From the NCBI RefSeq assembly GCF_006716315.1, contig NZ_VFOV01000001.1, positions 1,036,501 to 1,100,500 on the forward strand: a DNA stretch of 64,000 nt, in the 5' to 3' direction. Position 1 is the first letter of the stretch, and each line of letters begins with the position of its first letter. The notes under the pieces are model-generated. The model was given only the letters and a program-made list of their open reading frames with translations, had not been told where the DNA came from and made no database searches. This DNA is from Nocardioides albertanoniae (lineage in GTDB: Bacteria; Actinomycetota; Actinomycetes; Propionibacteriales; Nocardioidaceae). A program made the position numbers and the translations under genes. Of the stretch, positions 10,320 through 18,937 are shown in pieces.

Positions 10320-10558
10320 GCCGGAGGCAGAGGCGGGCAAGCGTGGTCGCTCGCTCTTTCGTGCCACCAGGTGGACCGACAACCAGCGGAAACTGACTGT
10401 TTCTGGCGCTTTCCGTGCGATTCACTAGCGGATATGCGACATCACCTATCAGTTGACAGAGAAAGAGACCTTTGGACCTCGCATGTCGCCCCGACTGTGA
10501 GTAACTTGGTCAGCCCGCGGGGACAGGGAGTGCCTCGCGCTCGGGAGGAAAGAACCGG

Positions 10559-11740
10559 ATGAGCACGCAGTTGCGGCCGTCGAAAGCGGCGCGACCCAAT
10601 CCATCTGCACGTACGCGAAGCGCGATCATCGATCGTCTCAGTCCTGAGGACATCGAGATGTTCTGGGACCAGATCGCCACCTCGACCCCACTCATCGAGG
10701 AGACGGGCGCCGACGAGGGCGACGCCGTGATCGTCACGTTCTGCTGGCGCGACGCCGAGGCCGAGGAGGTGCTCCTCTATGCCAACCGGCTCACCGACGA
10801 GCGCCATCCCGGCGACACGATGCTCGAGCGCAAAGAGGGCACCGACTTGTGGCATGCCTCGTTCCTGATGCGGAGCGACTGGCGGGCTTCCTACTCCTTC
10901 CTGTGCAAGCACCCGGGGGAGCAGGCCCCCTGGGAGGCCGAGGGGCAGATCGAGCTGCGTGCGGTGCTCGACCGTGGCTACATCGACCCGCTCAACCCCG
11001 ACTGGTGCCACAACCGGCAGGGCATCAAGCAGTCGGTGGTCTCGCTCCCCGACGCGTCGCTGCAGCCGTGGCTCTTCCGGCGTGACGACGTCGTGGCCGG
11101 CACGGTGACGTTGGAAGCGGGCCCCGACGGCCGCGACGTCTGGCTCTACGACCCGGCCGGCGCCGGGCCCAACGTCGACCTGCCCCTCGTGGTCGCGCTC
11201 GACGGCGAGATCTGGACCGACCACCACTCGCTGCCGACCACGCTCGACAACCTGATCGCAGACGGCCACCTCCGCCACGTACGTTGCGTCCTGCCCGCCT
11301 CCGGGGGCCGCGACAAGCGGTGGGAGGAGCTCGCCGGCGGCGAGGGCGCCGACTACATCGTCAACCAGCTGCTGCCGTGGGTGCGCGAGCGCCGTGCGGT
11401 CTCCGAGGAGACCTACGTCGTGGGGCAGAGCCTCGGCGGTGTCACCGCGCTGCGCGCCGGTCTGACCTACCCCGATCTCATCCACGGCGTCGCCAGCCAG
11501 TCGGCGTCGTTGTGGCTCGACGACCTCGCCGACGCGGTCACCGCCGACTCCAAGACGCGCGTGCACCTCGCGCACGGCACCCAGGAGTGGGTGCTCGACG
11601 AGCTCCACCACGACCTCGTCGACCGTCTGCGCGCGGCCGGGATCGATGTCACCTCCGCCGAGCACAACGGCGGCCACGACTACGCCTGGTGGCGTTCGGC
11701 CGTCGCCGACGGTCTCCGCGCCCTGCTGCCGCCCTCCTGA
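10559..11740 (+). CDS. fes: enterochelin esterase-like siderophore hydrolase
   Basis: A 393-residue cytoplasmic protein with the Fes layout: an N-terminal beta-sandwich domain (about residues 30-180, with FCWRDAEAEEVLLYANRL and FLMRSDWRASYSFL) and a C-terminal esterase domain. The nucleophile lies in GQSLGG (Ser near residue 291) and the histidine in NGGHDYAWWR. Fes hydrolyses ferric triscatecholate siderophores to release iron. AGGAAAG before ATG 10559 is a good ribosome site. No siderophore synthesis or transport gene and no clear IdeR box is nearby, so the substrate is open; another ester is possible. Confidence 0.8.
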   Translation: MSTQLRPSKAARPNPSARTRSAIIDRLSPEDIEMFWDQIATSTPLIEETGADEGDAVIVTFCWRDAEAEEVLLYANRLTDERHPGDTMLERKEGTDLWHASFLMRSDWRASYSFLCKHPGEQAPWEAEGQIELRAVLDRGYIDPLNPDWCHNRQGIKQSVVSLPDASLQPWLFRRDDVVAGTVTLEAGPDGRDVWLYDPAGAGPNVDLPLVVALDGEIWTDHHSLPTTLDNLIADGHLRHVRCVLPASGGRDKRWEELAGGEGADYIVNQLLPWVRERRAVSEETYVVGQSLGGVTALRAGLTYPDLIHGVASQSASLWLDDLADAVTADSKTRVHLAHGTQEWVLDELHHDLVDRLRAAGIDVTSAEHNGGHDYAWWRSAVADGLRALLPPS

Positions 11741-11811
11741 CCTCTCCGCGCTTCGCGCGGTTGCTGTCTCGCTCGGAATAAGTCACGGTTCGGCGGGGGT
11801 TGAGTGTTCAC

Positions 11812-12849
11812 GTGAAGCTGAGCGTTCTCGACCTCGTCCCGGTCCGCAAGGACCAATCCTCCGCAGATGCCCTGGCCGCGACCCTGTCGCTGGCCAAGGT
11901 GGCCGACGATCTGGGCTATCAGCGTTACTGGCTGGCCGAGCACCACAACATGCCGGCCGTGGGGTCGACGAACCCGCCGGTGCTGATCTCGCTGGTCGCC
12001 GGTGCGACGGAGCGGATCCGGGTCGGGTCCGGGGGAGTGATGCTGCCCAACCACGCGCCGCTGGTGGTCGCGGAGCAGTTCGCACTGCTCGAGGCCGCCT
12101 TCCCGGGGCGGATCGACCTCGGCATCGGGCGCGCGCCCGGCACCGACCCGGTGACCTCGTGGGCCCTGCGCCACGGCGCCGGGGGAGTCACCGACGACGC
12201 GGTCAACCGCTTCCCTGAGTATCTCGACGACATCGCCGCGATGATGGCGCCCCAGGGTGTCGGGCTGATGGCAGGTGGCCGCCAGCACGTCCTGCACGCC
12301 ACGCCGTCCGCCGAGTCGGTCGCCGAGCTCTGGCTGCTCGGCTCCTCCGACTTCTCGGCCCGGCTGGCGGCACAGAAGGGCCTGCCGTACGTCTTCGCCC
12401 ATCACTTCGCGGGCAACGCCACCGACACCAAGGCGATGATCGAGCTCTATCGGTCGACCTTCCAGCCCTCGGAGCTGCTCAGCGAGCCGAAGACGTTCCT
12501 GACGGTCAACGCCAGCGTGGCCGAGACGGCAGAGGAGGCCGACCGGCGGGCGCTGCCGCAGCTGTTGACCATGCTCAACCTGCGCACCGGCCAGCCGCTG
12601 ACCGCGCAGCCCAGCATCGAGGAGGCTGAGAAGACCGAGATCCCGGAGGCCCACCAGGGGCTCATCGACACCATGCGGTCGCGCTGGGTGATCGGCTCGG
12701 CCGCGTACGCGAAGGCGAGCCTGGCCGGGATGGCCGACGACTACGGTGTCGACGAGGTGATGGTGAACCCTGTCGGGTCCGCCTACGAGGGAAGCGACCC
12801 GCGCACCGCCCCCACCCGTGAGGAGACCTTGCGTCTACTGGCAGGCTGA
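11812..12849 (+). CDS. luciferase-like (LLM class) flavin-dependent oxidoreductase
   Basis: A 345-residue TIM-barrel protein of the bacterial luciferase superfamily. The [10 protein letters not shown] start, the [10 protein letters not shown] motif near residue 45, [23 protein letters not shown] and the [12 protein letters not shown] loop place it in the alkanal monooxygenase-like branch that uses reduced FMN. I choose GTG 11812, about 9 bases after GGCGGGGG; TTG 11800 in frame would add four residues. Its natural substrate cannot be told from the sequence. It stands alone between fes and the conservon. Confidence 0.75.
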   Translation: MKLSVLDLVPVRKDQSSADALAATLSLAKVADDLGYQRYWLAEHHNMPAVGSTNPPVLISLVAGATERIRVGSGGVMLPNHAPLVVAEQFALLEAAFPGRIDLGIGRAPGTDPVTSWALRHGAGGVTDDAVNRFPEYLDDIAAMMAPQGVGLMAGGRQHVLHATPSAESVAELWLLGSSDFSARLAAQKGLPYVFAHHFAGNATDTKAMIELYRSTFQPSELLSEPKTFLTVNASVAETAEEADRRALPQLLTMLNLRTGQPLTAQPSIEEAEKTEIPEAHQGLIDTMRSRWVIGSAAYAKASLAGMADDYGVDEVMVNPVGSAYEGSDPRTAPTREETLRLLAG

Positions 12850-12875
12850 GCACTGGCAGACTGAGCACTGGCAGA
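12837..12875 (+). repeat. 15-bp tandem repeat at the end of the LLM gene
   Basis: CTGAGCACTGGCAGA occurs twice in a row (12846-12860 and 12861-12875), preceded by a partial copy (actggcagg, 12837-12845). The first copy holds the stop codon of the LLM gene, so the repeat probably arose by slippage or duplication of the gene end. No function is apparent. Confidence 0.7.
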
Positions 12876-13027
12876 CATCGTCGTGAGGCCGACGGCGCGC
12901 CTGAACAAGTTGGGTCCCAGGACCTAGGACACTGTCTGGTTCGTGGCTCGTCTCGGTACGCTCGCGCACCGTTGTGCCAATATCTTCACCGCTCTGTTTC
13001 TTTTTCCACAGTTGAAAGTGCCGCCTC

Positions 13028-14584
13028 ATGACACGCTGGAGCCTGCGCTGGTTGAAGCGCCGGGCACCCCAGGCTGAGACGCTCTCTGAGCAGTCAGATC
13101 CGGGTCGTGCTCGCTCATTCCCACCGACCGTCTCTCAGGCACCGGGCTACGCGTCGGTGCCACCGAACGCCGGCCAGCTCAACGCCGGACCAACGCACCA
13201 GCAGCTGCCGCCATCCGTCGAGCCTTCCTCGACACCGTCCGTGTCGCCGCAGGAGGACGACGAGGCCTGGCCCGAGATCATGGAGCAGTTCGGCCTGCAG
13301 ATGATCAGCCTGGCCGAGCAGATGCGTATCTCGCTGGACGGGCTCGAGGCGGACGAGGACGACCCGGACAGGCTGCGGAAGCTCTACGAGGTCGACCATG
13401 CGGTCACCCGGATGCGCCGCGCGAGCCGCGACCTGCGCACCCTCGCCGGGCGCTCCGAGGAAGAGATGGGCGGCACCGACACCTCGCTGCTCGACATCAT
13501 CCGGATCGGTCTGTCCAGCATCGAGCGCTACAACCAGGTCACCATCGGCCGGGTCAGCGATCTCGCCGTGATCGGCTACGCGGCCGACGACGTCGCGTGC
13601 CTGGTGGCCGCGCTGCTCGACAACGCGACCAAGTACTCGCCGGGAAAGGTGACGGTCAACGTCCACCTGGCCGATGCGGGCAGCGTGCTGTTCCGCATCG
13701 AGGACACCGGCATCGGAATCCCGGAGCGGTCGGTGGGCCGCCTCAACGCGCTTCTGGCCGGCCCGATCGTCGAGCTGGTCAGCAAGTCCGGGAGCCACAC
13801 GGGCTTCCCCGTCGTCCACCGCATCGCTCGCAAGTACGACATCGACGTACGCCTGGCCACCAGGCCGGCGCCCGGCAACGGCATGATCGCGATGGTGACG
13901 GTGCCTGCCCAGCTGCTGTGCGAGCTGCCGGTCGCGCCGGTCGAGCGCGCGGAGGCGCCGCGACAGAGCGCAAGCACGGGCGCGGGCAGCATCTCGGTCC
14001 TGCCCGCACAGCGTCACCGCGGCCCGCAGCAGACCTCGCAGGAGGCCCCGCAGCAGGCCCCGCGTCCGAGGCCCTTGCAGCGGCCGCAGCCCGGTCTTCA
14101 GGGAGACCCGCAGACCGGTTCACAGCGGGCGTTGCCGATGCGTCAGCCGCTGCCGGACTCCGGTCAGCCGCTGCCGGATTCCTCGACCGGCGCTGCGACC
14201 GGCGCCGCGCCGGAGCCCAGCCCGGAGCCGAGCCGCGAATCGCACCAGAGCCCAGCGTCCAGGCCGATGCGCCTGCCGTCGGCCCAGCTCGCGCCCCCTC
14301 CTGTGCAGCAGCCCTCGCCCGACATCTCCGCCGACACGATGAAGACGCCGCTCCCGGTCCCCGACGAGGCGGGCGAGACGGACGGGACCTCGGCGCCCGC
14401 GGAGCCGGATGGCCAAGTAGAGTCCGGGGCGCTCCCGCGCCGGGAGCCGGTCAGCCTGCGAGACGGAGGTTCGCTGCGTGAACCGGCCGAAGCACCACAG
14501 ACCCCAGAGGCCTCGCCCGAGGACCAGTCATCGGCCCGGCACTCCTTTGCCGACGACCTGGACGCGTTCTCCATCGGCCGCTAA
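13028..14584 (+). CDS. cvnA: conservon sensor ATPase CvnA (soluble form)
   Basis: A 518-residue histidine-kinase-like protein, first gene of a cvnABCD set. A dimerisation helix with a histidine (YEVDHAVTRMRRASRDL, about residue 120) precedes an HATPase domain with N box (LLDNATKYSP) and G1 box (EDTGIGIP). The G2 box is degenerate (SGSHTGFPVVHRIA), as often in CvnA. Residues 310-518 are a Pro/Gln/Ser-rich low-complexity tail. No transmembrane or extracellular sensor region is visible, whereas many CvnA proteins are membrane anchored. It likely acts with CvnB-D on the inner membrane face, in a GPCR-like signalling complex known from Streptomyces. Confidence 0.8.
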   Translation: MTRWSLRWLKRRAPQAETLSEQSDPGRARSFPPTVSQAPGYASVPPNAGQLNAGPTHQQLPPSVEPSSTPSVSPQEDDEAWPEIMEQFGLQMISLAEQMRISLDGLEADEDDPDRLRKLYEVDHAVTRMRRASRDLRTLAGRSEEEMGGTDTSLLDIIRIGLSSIERYNQVTIGRVSDLAVIGYAADDVACLVAALLDNATKYSPGKVTVNVHLADAGSVLFRIEDTGIGIPERSVGRLNALLAGPIVELVSKSGSHTGFPVVHRIARKYDIDVRLATRPAPGNGMIAMVTVPAQLLCELPVAPVERAEAPRQSASTGAGSISVLPAQRHRGPQQTSQEAPQQAPRPRPLQRPQPGLQGDPQTGSQRALPMRQPLPDSGQPLPDSSTGAATGAAPEPSPEPSRESHQSPASRPMRLPSAQLAPPPVQQPSPDISADTMKTPLPVPDEAGETDGTSAPAEPDGQVESGALPRREPVSLRDGGSLREPAEAPQTPEASPEDQSSARHSFADDLDAFSIGR

Positions 14585-14613
14585 GGCCCAGCAGTGAAAG
14601 GAACCCTGTCGTA

Positions 14614-15063
14614 ATGGAAAGCCCGGTCGTCCCCCGCGACCCCACGGAATTCAGCTGGCTGATCGACAACTTCGCCAGTTCCACACCGGGAGTGACGCAC
14701 GCCCTCATCGTCTCCTCCGACGGGCTCCCTCTGATCGGTGCCGGCGGCATGTCCGCCAACGTCGCCGACCCGCTCGCCGCCATGACCGCCGGCGTGATCA
14801 GCCTCGGCAACAACATCGCGCGTGAGGTCGGCGAGCCCGGCTGCGACCAGGTGATGCTCAAGTTCCACACCGGGCACTTCCTGTTCATGGGCATCGGCGA
14901 TCTGGCCGGCTTCGCAGTGCTCGTCGGCGCCGGCGCCAACCTGGGCGTGGTCGCTCACCGGATGGCTCAGATGGTCGACGCCGTCGGCCACGTGCTCACC
15001 CCGCAGATGCGCGACGAGCTGCGACAGATGACGGTGACCTCGATGTCCGGGGGGCGGGCTTGA
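14614..15063 (+). CDS. cvnB: conservon roadblock/LC7-domain protein CvnB
   Basis: A 149-residue protein made of a single roadblock/LC7 fold (EFSWLIDNFASSTPGVTHALIVSSDGLPLIG at the start). Roadblock proteins act as regulators of small GTPases; in conservons CvnB binds the CvnD GTPase. The gene lies 29 bases after cvnA and shares its stop with the TTG start of cvnC (TTGA), so expression is coupled. A GTGAAAGGAACCC ribosome site precedes the ATG. Confidence 0.9.
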   Translation: MESPVVPRDPTEFSWLIDNFASSTPGVTHALIVSSDGLPLIGAGGMSANVADPLAAMTAGVISLGNNIAREVGEPGCDQVMLKFHTGHFLFMGIGDLAGFAVLVGAGANLGVVAHRMAQMVDAVGHVLTPQMRDELRQMTVTSMSGGRA

Positions 15064-15404
15064 CTTCGAACCCGTGGGTTCGTCCGTACGTGCTGACCGG
15101 TGGGCGCACCCAGACCAAGCATCAGCTGTTCGTGCACACGCTGGTGTCGGCGCCACACTTCGACGCTCGCGCTGCCGCGAAGCTGGCGCCGGAGTCACGC
15201 AAGCTCTATGACCGCGTACGTCTCGGGCCGCAGTCGGTCGCCGAGCTGTCCGCACACAGCGGTATCTCTCTCGGTGTGACCCGCGTGCTGCTCGAGGACC
15301 TGGCTTCGACCGAGCACCTGCAGATCAATGACGGGGCTTATGACTCCCCGTTCGACCACCGTCTGTTGAAGAGAGTTATCGATGGCCTTTCCGAGCTCGC
15401 CTGA
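15060..15404 (+). CDS. cvnC: conservon DUF742 winged-helix protein CvnC
   Basis: The 114-residue DUF742 protein carries the WVRPYVLTGGRTQ motif at its N-terminus and a winged-helix-like region (QSVAELSAHSGISLGVTRVLLEDL). It is the third conservon component; its biochemical role is poorly known. The start is TTG 15060, overlapping the cvnB stop. The 3' end overlaps cvnD by 23 bases, which is usual in conservons. Confidence 0.88.
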   Translation: MTSNPWVRPYVLTGGRTQTKHQLFVHTLVSAPHFDARAAAKLAPESRKLYDRVRLGPQSVAELSAHSGISLGVTRVLLEDLASTEHLQINDGAYDSPFDHRLLKRVIDGLSELA

Positions 15405-15972
15405 CCGTCCCGGGCCGACCGTCACCTCTGCCAAGCTCGTGATCGCAGGCGGTTTCGGCGTCGGTAAGTCGACCATGGTCGCGTCCGTCTCCGAGATCCC
15501 TCCGGTCAACACCGAGGCGTGGATGACGCAGGCCGGCAAGTCGGTGGACCCGCTCGACGACTCGAGCGAGAAGACCACGACCACTGTCGCGATGGACTTC
15601 GGCCGGGTCACTCTTGCGCCCGACCTGATGCTCTACCTGTTCGGCACCCCGGGGCAGCCCCGGTTCTGGCCGATGTGGGACGACCTGTGCCGCGGTGCCA
15701 GTGGTGCTGTCGTGCTGGTCGACACCCGTCGTCTGGACGCGTCGTTCCCCGCGGTCAACTACTTCGAGAACGACTCGAAGGTGCCGTTCATCGTCGCGGT
15801 GAACATGTTCGACGGGAAGCTGACCCACTCCCTGGAGAAGGTGCGCGACGCGCTCTGCCTCGACGAGCGCACGCCGCTGGTGGCTGTGGACGCCCGCGAC
15901 CCGAGGGCGACCGCGAAGACGCTGGTCGCCTGCCTCTCGCACACGATGAAGTCGACCCCGGCCGGCAGCTGA
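15382..15972 (+). CDS. cvnD: conservon small GTPase CvnD
   Basis: A 196-residue small GTPase-like protein. G1 is GGFGVGKST (residues 24-32), the G3 region reads LFGTPGQPRFWPMWD and the G4 region VAVNMFDGK, which departs from the NKXD consensus as in other conservon GTPases. CvnD is thought to switch state with CvnB as a regulator and CvnA as a sensor. The ATG lies inside the cvnC coding end. The following gene is a flavin monooxygenase, a possible output of this signalling set. Confidence 0.9.
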   Translation: MAFPSSPDRPGPTVTSAKLVIAGGFGVGKSTMVASVSEIPPVNTEAWMTQAGKSVDPLDDSSEKTTTTVAMDFGRVTLAPDLMLYLFGTPGQPRFWPMWDDLCRGASGAVVLVDTRRLDASFPAVNYFENDSKVPFIVAVNMFDGKLTHSLEKVRDALCLDERTPLVAVDARDPRATAKTLVACLSHTMKSTPAGS

Positions 15973-16010
15973 GCCGGGAGCTTCTCAACACCGAAGGAGC
16001 ATTGTTTCCA

Positions 16011-17264
16011 TTGCGCAAGATCTTGATCGTCGGTGCTGGCCAGGCGGGCTTGCAGCTCGCCCTCAGCCTTCAGGTCGAAGGCTACGAGGTGACCGTCCTG
16101 TCGGCTCGTACGCCCGACGAGATCCGTGACGGCTGGCCGACGTCGACCCAGGTCATGTTCGACCCCGCTCTCAACACCGAGCGGGCCTACGACTTGAACC
16201 TGTGGGAGGAGACGGCGCCCCGCATCCACGACGTCGGCATCTCGGTCAGCCCGGAGAAGGGCGTCCGTGCGCTGAAGTTCGACGGGCCGTGGCAGCCGTA
16301 CGCGATGTCGGTCGACCAGCGTCTGAAGATGCCGGCGTGGATGGAGCTCTTCGAGGACCGCGGCGGTCGCATCATCTACCACCCGGTGATGACCTCCGAC
16401 CTGGCCGGCCTGGCGCCGATGTACGACCTGAGCCTGATCGCGGCGGGCAAGGGCGAGCTCGTCGAGCTCTTCGACCGCGACCCCGTCCGGTCCAAGTACG
16501 TCGAGCCCGGTCGTGCGCTCTCGGCCATCTACCTCGACGGGATGGTCGAGCCCGACGACTTCCCCGCCGGGAGCATGCGCATCAACGTCGTCCCCGGCAT
16601 CGGCGAGCTGTTCGTGATCAGCAACCAGACGCTGACGGGGCCGAGCCGGGTGGCGTTCATCGAGGCGATCCCGGACGGGCCGTTCGACTGCTTCTTCGAC
16701 CGCCCGCAGCCCGACGAGCATCTGCGTCGCCTCCAGCACGTGCTGCAGGAGTACATGCCGTGGGAGGCCGACCTGATGCGCGAGTGCGAGCCGACCGATC
16801 CGCGCGCGTCGCTGAGCGGTTCCTACCCCGGCACGATCCGCAAGCCGTACGCCGAGATCGCTGACGACACCTACGTGCTCGGCATGGCCGACGTGGTGGT
16901 GCTCAACGACCCGGTCGCGGGCCAGGGCTCCAACAACGCCGCTCACTGCGCCTCGATCTACACCAAGGCGATCCTCGACCGTGGCGACCGGCCGTTCGAC
17001 GCCGAGTGGATGGAGGCGACCTTCGAGAAGTTCTGGGAGGAGCGTGCCCAGCACGGCACCGGCATGACCGACGCGCTGCTCAACCCGCTGCCGGACCACG
17101 TGCAGCAGGTGCTCGGCGCGGCCACCCAGCACCAGCAGGTCGCCGACCGGTTCACCAGGCTGTTCCCGCACCCCGAGGATCTCGGCCCGTTCCTGGGCGA
17201 TCCGGACGCTGCGCTCGCGTACGTCGCGAAGGTCGCCGAGGGCAACGCGACGCCCGGGGCTTGA
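16011..17264 (+). CDS. styrene/indole monooxygenase-like flavoprotein (StyA type)
   Basis: A 417-residue FAD protein. The Rossmann motif ILIVGAGQAGLQLALSL opens the protein and a second FAD contact reads NDPVAGQGSNNAAH near residue 300; overall length and layout match StyA, the FADH2-using epoxidase of styrene degradation. Such enzymes need a separate flavin reductase (StyB), and none is adjacent. TTG 16011 is chosen, 11 bases after GGAG; TTG 16002 is possible. It is 38 bases after cvnD and co-directional, so it probably belongs to the conservon transcript. Substrate unknown. Confidence 0.75.
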   Translation: MRKILIVGAGQAGLQLALSLQVEGYEVTVLSARTPDEIRDGWPTSTQVMFDPALNTERAYDLNLWEETAPRIHDVGISVSPEKGVRALKFDGPWQPYAMSVDQRLKMPAWMELFEDRGGRIIYHPVMTSDLAGLAPMYDLSLIAAGKGELVELFDRDPVRSKYVEPGRALSAIYLDGMVEPDDFPAGSMRINVVPGIGELFVISNQTLTGPSRVAFIEAIPDGPFDCFFDRPQPDEHLRRLQHVLQEYMPWEADLMRECEPTDPRASLSGSYPGTIRKPYAEIADDTYVLGMADVVVLNDPVAGQGSNNAAHCASIYTKAILDRGDRPFDAEWMEATFEKFWEERAQHGTGMTDALLNPLPDHVQQVLGAATQHQQVADRFTRLFPHPEDLGPFLGDPDAALAYVAKVAEGNATPGA

Positions 17265-17290
17265 CGATTAGGGCATTGCTGATCTAGGGG
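17261..17290 (+). promoter_or_regulatory. candidate promoter upstream of infA
   Basis: TTGACG (17261-17266), which includes the stop codon of the StyA-like gene, and TAGGGG (17285-17290) are 18 bases apart. A second -10-like TAGGCT follows at 17293. If used, the infA leader would be about 200 bases long and would hold several G/C-rich hairpins. The 233-bp gap 17265-17497 has no gene. Confidence 0.35.
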
Positions 17291-17497
17291 TCTAGGCTTG
17301 GTAGTCGGTCCAACGTGGGTCTGTCTCGTCGTGCCTCGCGGCTGCCCGGTCAGCGCGCTTCTGTGCGCTCGCGGGTGAGACATGCAGATGGCTTCACGAG
17401 GTCCACTCCGTTCCTCGGAGAGGTTCCCGGACCGCCTGCGGGTCACCCGATCCGTGGTTTTGAACGGTAGTTGACCGACCAACAGATTGCAGAGGGC

Positions 17498-17719
17498 ATG
17501 CCGAAGAAAGAAGGCGTGATCGAGATCGAGGGCACCGTAGTGGAGGCCCTCCCCAACGCCATGTTCCGCGTGGAGCTGAGCAACGGACACAAGGTTCTCG
17601 CCCACATCAGCGGCAAGATGCGACAGCACTACATCCGGATCCTCCCCGAGGACCGCGTGGTGGTGGAGCTGTCCCCCTACGACCTGACCCGCGGTCGGAT
17701 CGTCTACCGGTACAAGTAA
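17498..17719 (+). CDS. infA: translation initiation factor IF-1
   Basis: IF-1 (73 residues, OB fold) binds the A site of the 30S subunit during initiation. The sequence from [11 protein letters not shown] to [12 protein letters not shown] is near the actinobacterial consensus. ATG 17498 gives the standard length; TTG 17471 in frame would add nine residues (TDQQIAEG...), and neither start has a well placed ribosome site, so the start is uncertain. It opens the infA-rpmJ-rpsM-rpsK-rpsD-rpoA-rplQ set. Confidence 0.93.
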   Translation: MPKKEGVIEIEGTVVEALPNAMFRVELSNGHKVLAHISGKMRQHYIRILPEDRVVVELSPYDLTRGRIVYRYK

Positions 17720-17748
17720 CCAAGCCGGACGATCAAGAAAGGGCTGAC

Positions 17749-17862
17749 ATGAAGGTCAACCCGAGCGTGAAGAAGATCTGTGACAGCTGCAAGGTGATCC
17801 GTCGCCACGGCCGCGTCATGGTGATCTGCCCCAACCCGCGCCACAAGCAGCGCCAGGGCTGA
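17749..17862 (+). CDS. rpmJ: 50S ribosomal protein L36 (zinc-binding form)
   Basis: A 37-residue protein beginning [20 protein letters not shown] and ending in NPRHKQRQG. The three cysteines and the histidine (CDSC, ICP, RHK) form the single zinc site of the C+ form of L36. It lies 29 bases after infA with GAAAGGG before the ATG, in the usual infA-rpmJ-rpsM order. Confidence 0.95.
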   Translation: MKVNPSVKKICDSCKVIRRHGRVMVICPNPRHKQRQG

Positions 17863-18045
17863 GGCTGAGCGACTGAGCCCCTGGCTCGGACTGCTCGACC
17901 AAACTGAATATTCGCATCGAGTCGCTAGGACGCTCCACCAGATTCGTCTGGGTCCGAAGTCACCTCCGGAACAGAGGCCGGAGCCCGAGGGTGCCACCCC
18001 GGGACGCGACCCGACCGACACCTCTGATGAACCAGAAGGAACACA
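17863..18045 (+). promoter_or_regulatory. leader region before rpsM
   Basis: The 183-bp gap between rpmJ and rpsM has no coding potential. It contains an AT-rich patch (actgaatattcg, about 17901) followed by imperfect G/C stems (for example GAGCCC...GGCTC near 17875-17886). It may hold a promoter or ribosomal-protein feedback site for the rpsM-rpsK-rpsD-rpoA genes; no firm boxes were found. Confidence 0.25.
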
Positions 18046-18423
18046 ATGGCACGCCTCCAAGGTGTTGACCTTCCGCGCGACAAGCGCGTGGAGATCGCTC
18101 TCACCTACATCTTCGGCATCGGCCGAACCACCTCGCAGAAGCTCCTCGAGGCCACCGGCGTCGACCCGAACACCCGGGTGCACGCTCTGGCCGAGGACGA
18201 GCTGGTCAAGCTCCGCGACGAGATCGAGGCCCAGGGCATCCAGACCGAGGGTGACCTCCGTCGTGAGGTCCAGGCTGACATCCGCCGCAAGATCGAGATC
18301 GGCAGCTACCAGGGTCGCCGTCACCGTCAGGGCCTCCCGGTCCGCGGTCAGCGCACCAAGACCAACGCTCGCACCCGCAAGGGCCCGAAGCGCACCGTCG
18401 CCGGCAAGAAGAAGACCAAGTGA
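18046..18423 (+). CDS. rpsM: 30S ribosomal protein S13
   Basis: S13 (125 residues) lies at the top of the 30S head, contacts the P-site tRNA and bridges to L5. [21 protein letters not shown] and the C-terminal basic tail [20 protein letters not shown] are diagnostic. AGAAGGAACACA precedes ATG 18046. Gene order rpmJ-rpsM-rpsK-rpsD-rpoA is standard for the alpha operon. Confidence 0.97.
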   Translation: MARLQGVDLPRDKRVEIALTYIFGIGRTTSQKLLEATGVDPNTRVHALAEDELVKLRDEIEAQGIQTEGDLRREVQADIRRKIEIGSYQGRRHRQGLPVRGQRTKTNARTRKGPKRTVAGKKKTK

Positions 18424-18501
18424 CGCTGACGCGCTAAGCGCGTCGTGATCACTCGAGTCTTCGCCTCGATCACACAGACCAGCCAACACAGGAGTTAATG
18501 C

Positions 18502-18903
18502 ATGCCTCCGAAGACCCGTCAGGGTGCGACGAAGATCCGTCGCAAGGAGAAGAAGAACGTCGCTCAGGGCGAAGCCCACATCAAGAGCACGTTCAACAAC
18601 ACGATCGTCACGATCACCGACCCGACCGGTGCGGTGATCTCGTGGGCCTCGGCCGGCACCGTCGGCTTCAAGGGCTCGCGCAAGTCGACCCCGTTCGCCG
18701 CTCAGATGGCCGCTGAGGCCGCTGGCCGTCGTGCGATGGACCACGGCATGAAGAAGATCGACGTCTTCGTCAAGGGCCCGGGCTCGGGCCGCGAGACCGC
18801 GATCCGCTCGCTGGGTGCGATCGGCCTCGAGGTCGGCACCATCCAGGACGTCACGCCGGCTCCGCACAACGGTTGCCGTCCGCCCAAGCGCCGTCGCGTT
18901 TGA
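18502..18903 (+). CDS. rpsK: 30S ribosomal protein S11
   Basis: S11 (133 residues) lines the mRNA exit platform with S7. The [19 protein letters not shown] segment, the [19 protein letters not shown] segment and the [12 protein letters not shown] end are family signatures. ATG 18502 follows a GGAGTTA ribosome site. The N-terminal head is basic ([14 protein letters not shown]), as in other actinobacterial S11. Confidence 0.97.
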   Translation: MPPKTRQGATKIRRKEKKNVAQGEAHIKSTFNNTIVTITDPTGAVISWASAGTVGFKGSRKSTPFAAQMAAEAAGRRAMDHGMKKIDVFVKGPGSGRETAIRSLGAIGLEVGTIQDVTPAPHNGCRPPKRRRV

Positions 18904-18937
18904 TCCCCACCGAGACAACGAAGGAGACTGAAGAGTA

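Noticed and set aside
10320..10558. IdeR/DtxR iron box and promoter before fes
   Set aside because: A TTGACA is present at 10453 but no -10 box at proper spacing and no TTAGGTTAGGCTAACC-like palindrome was found.
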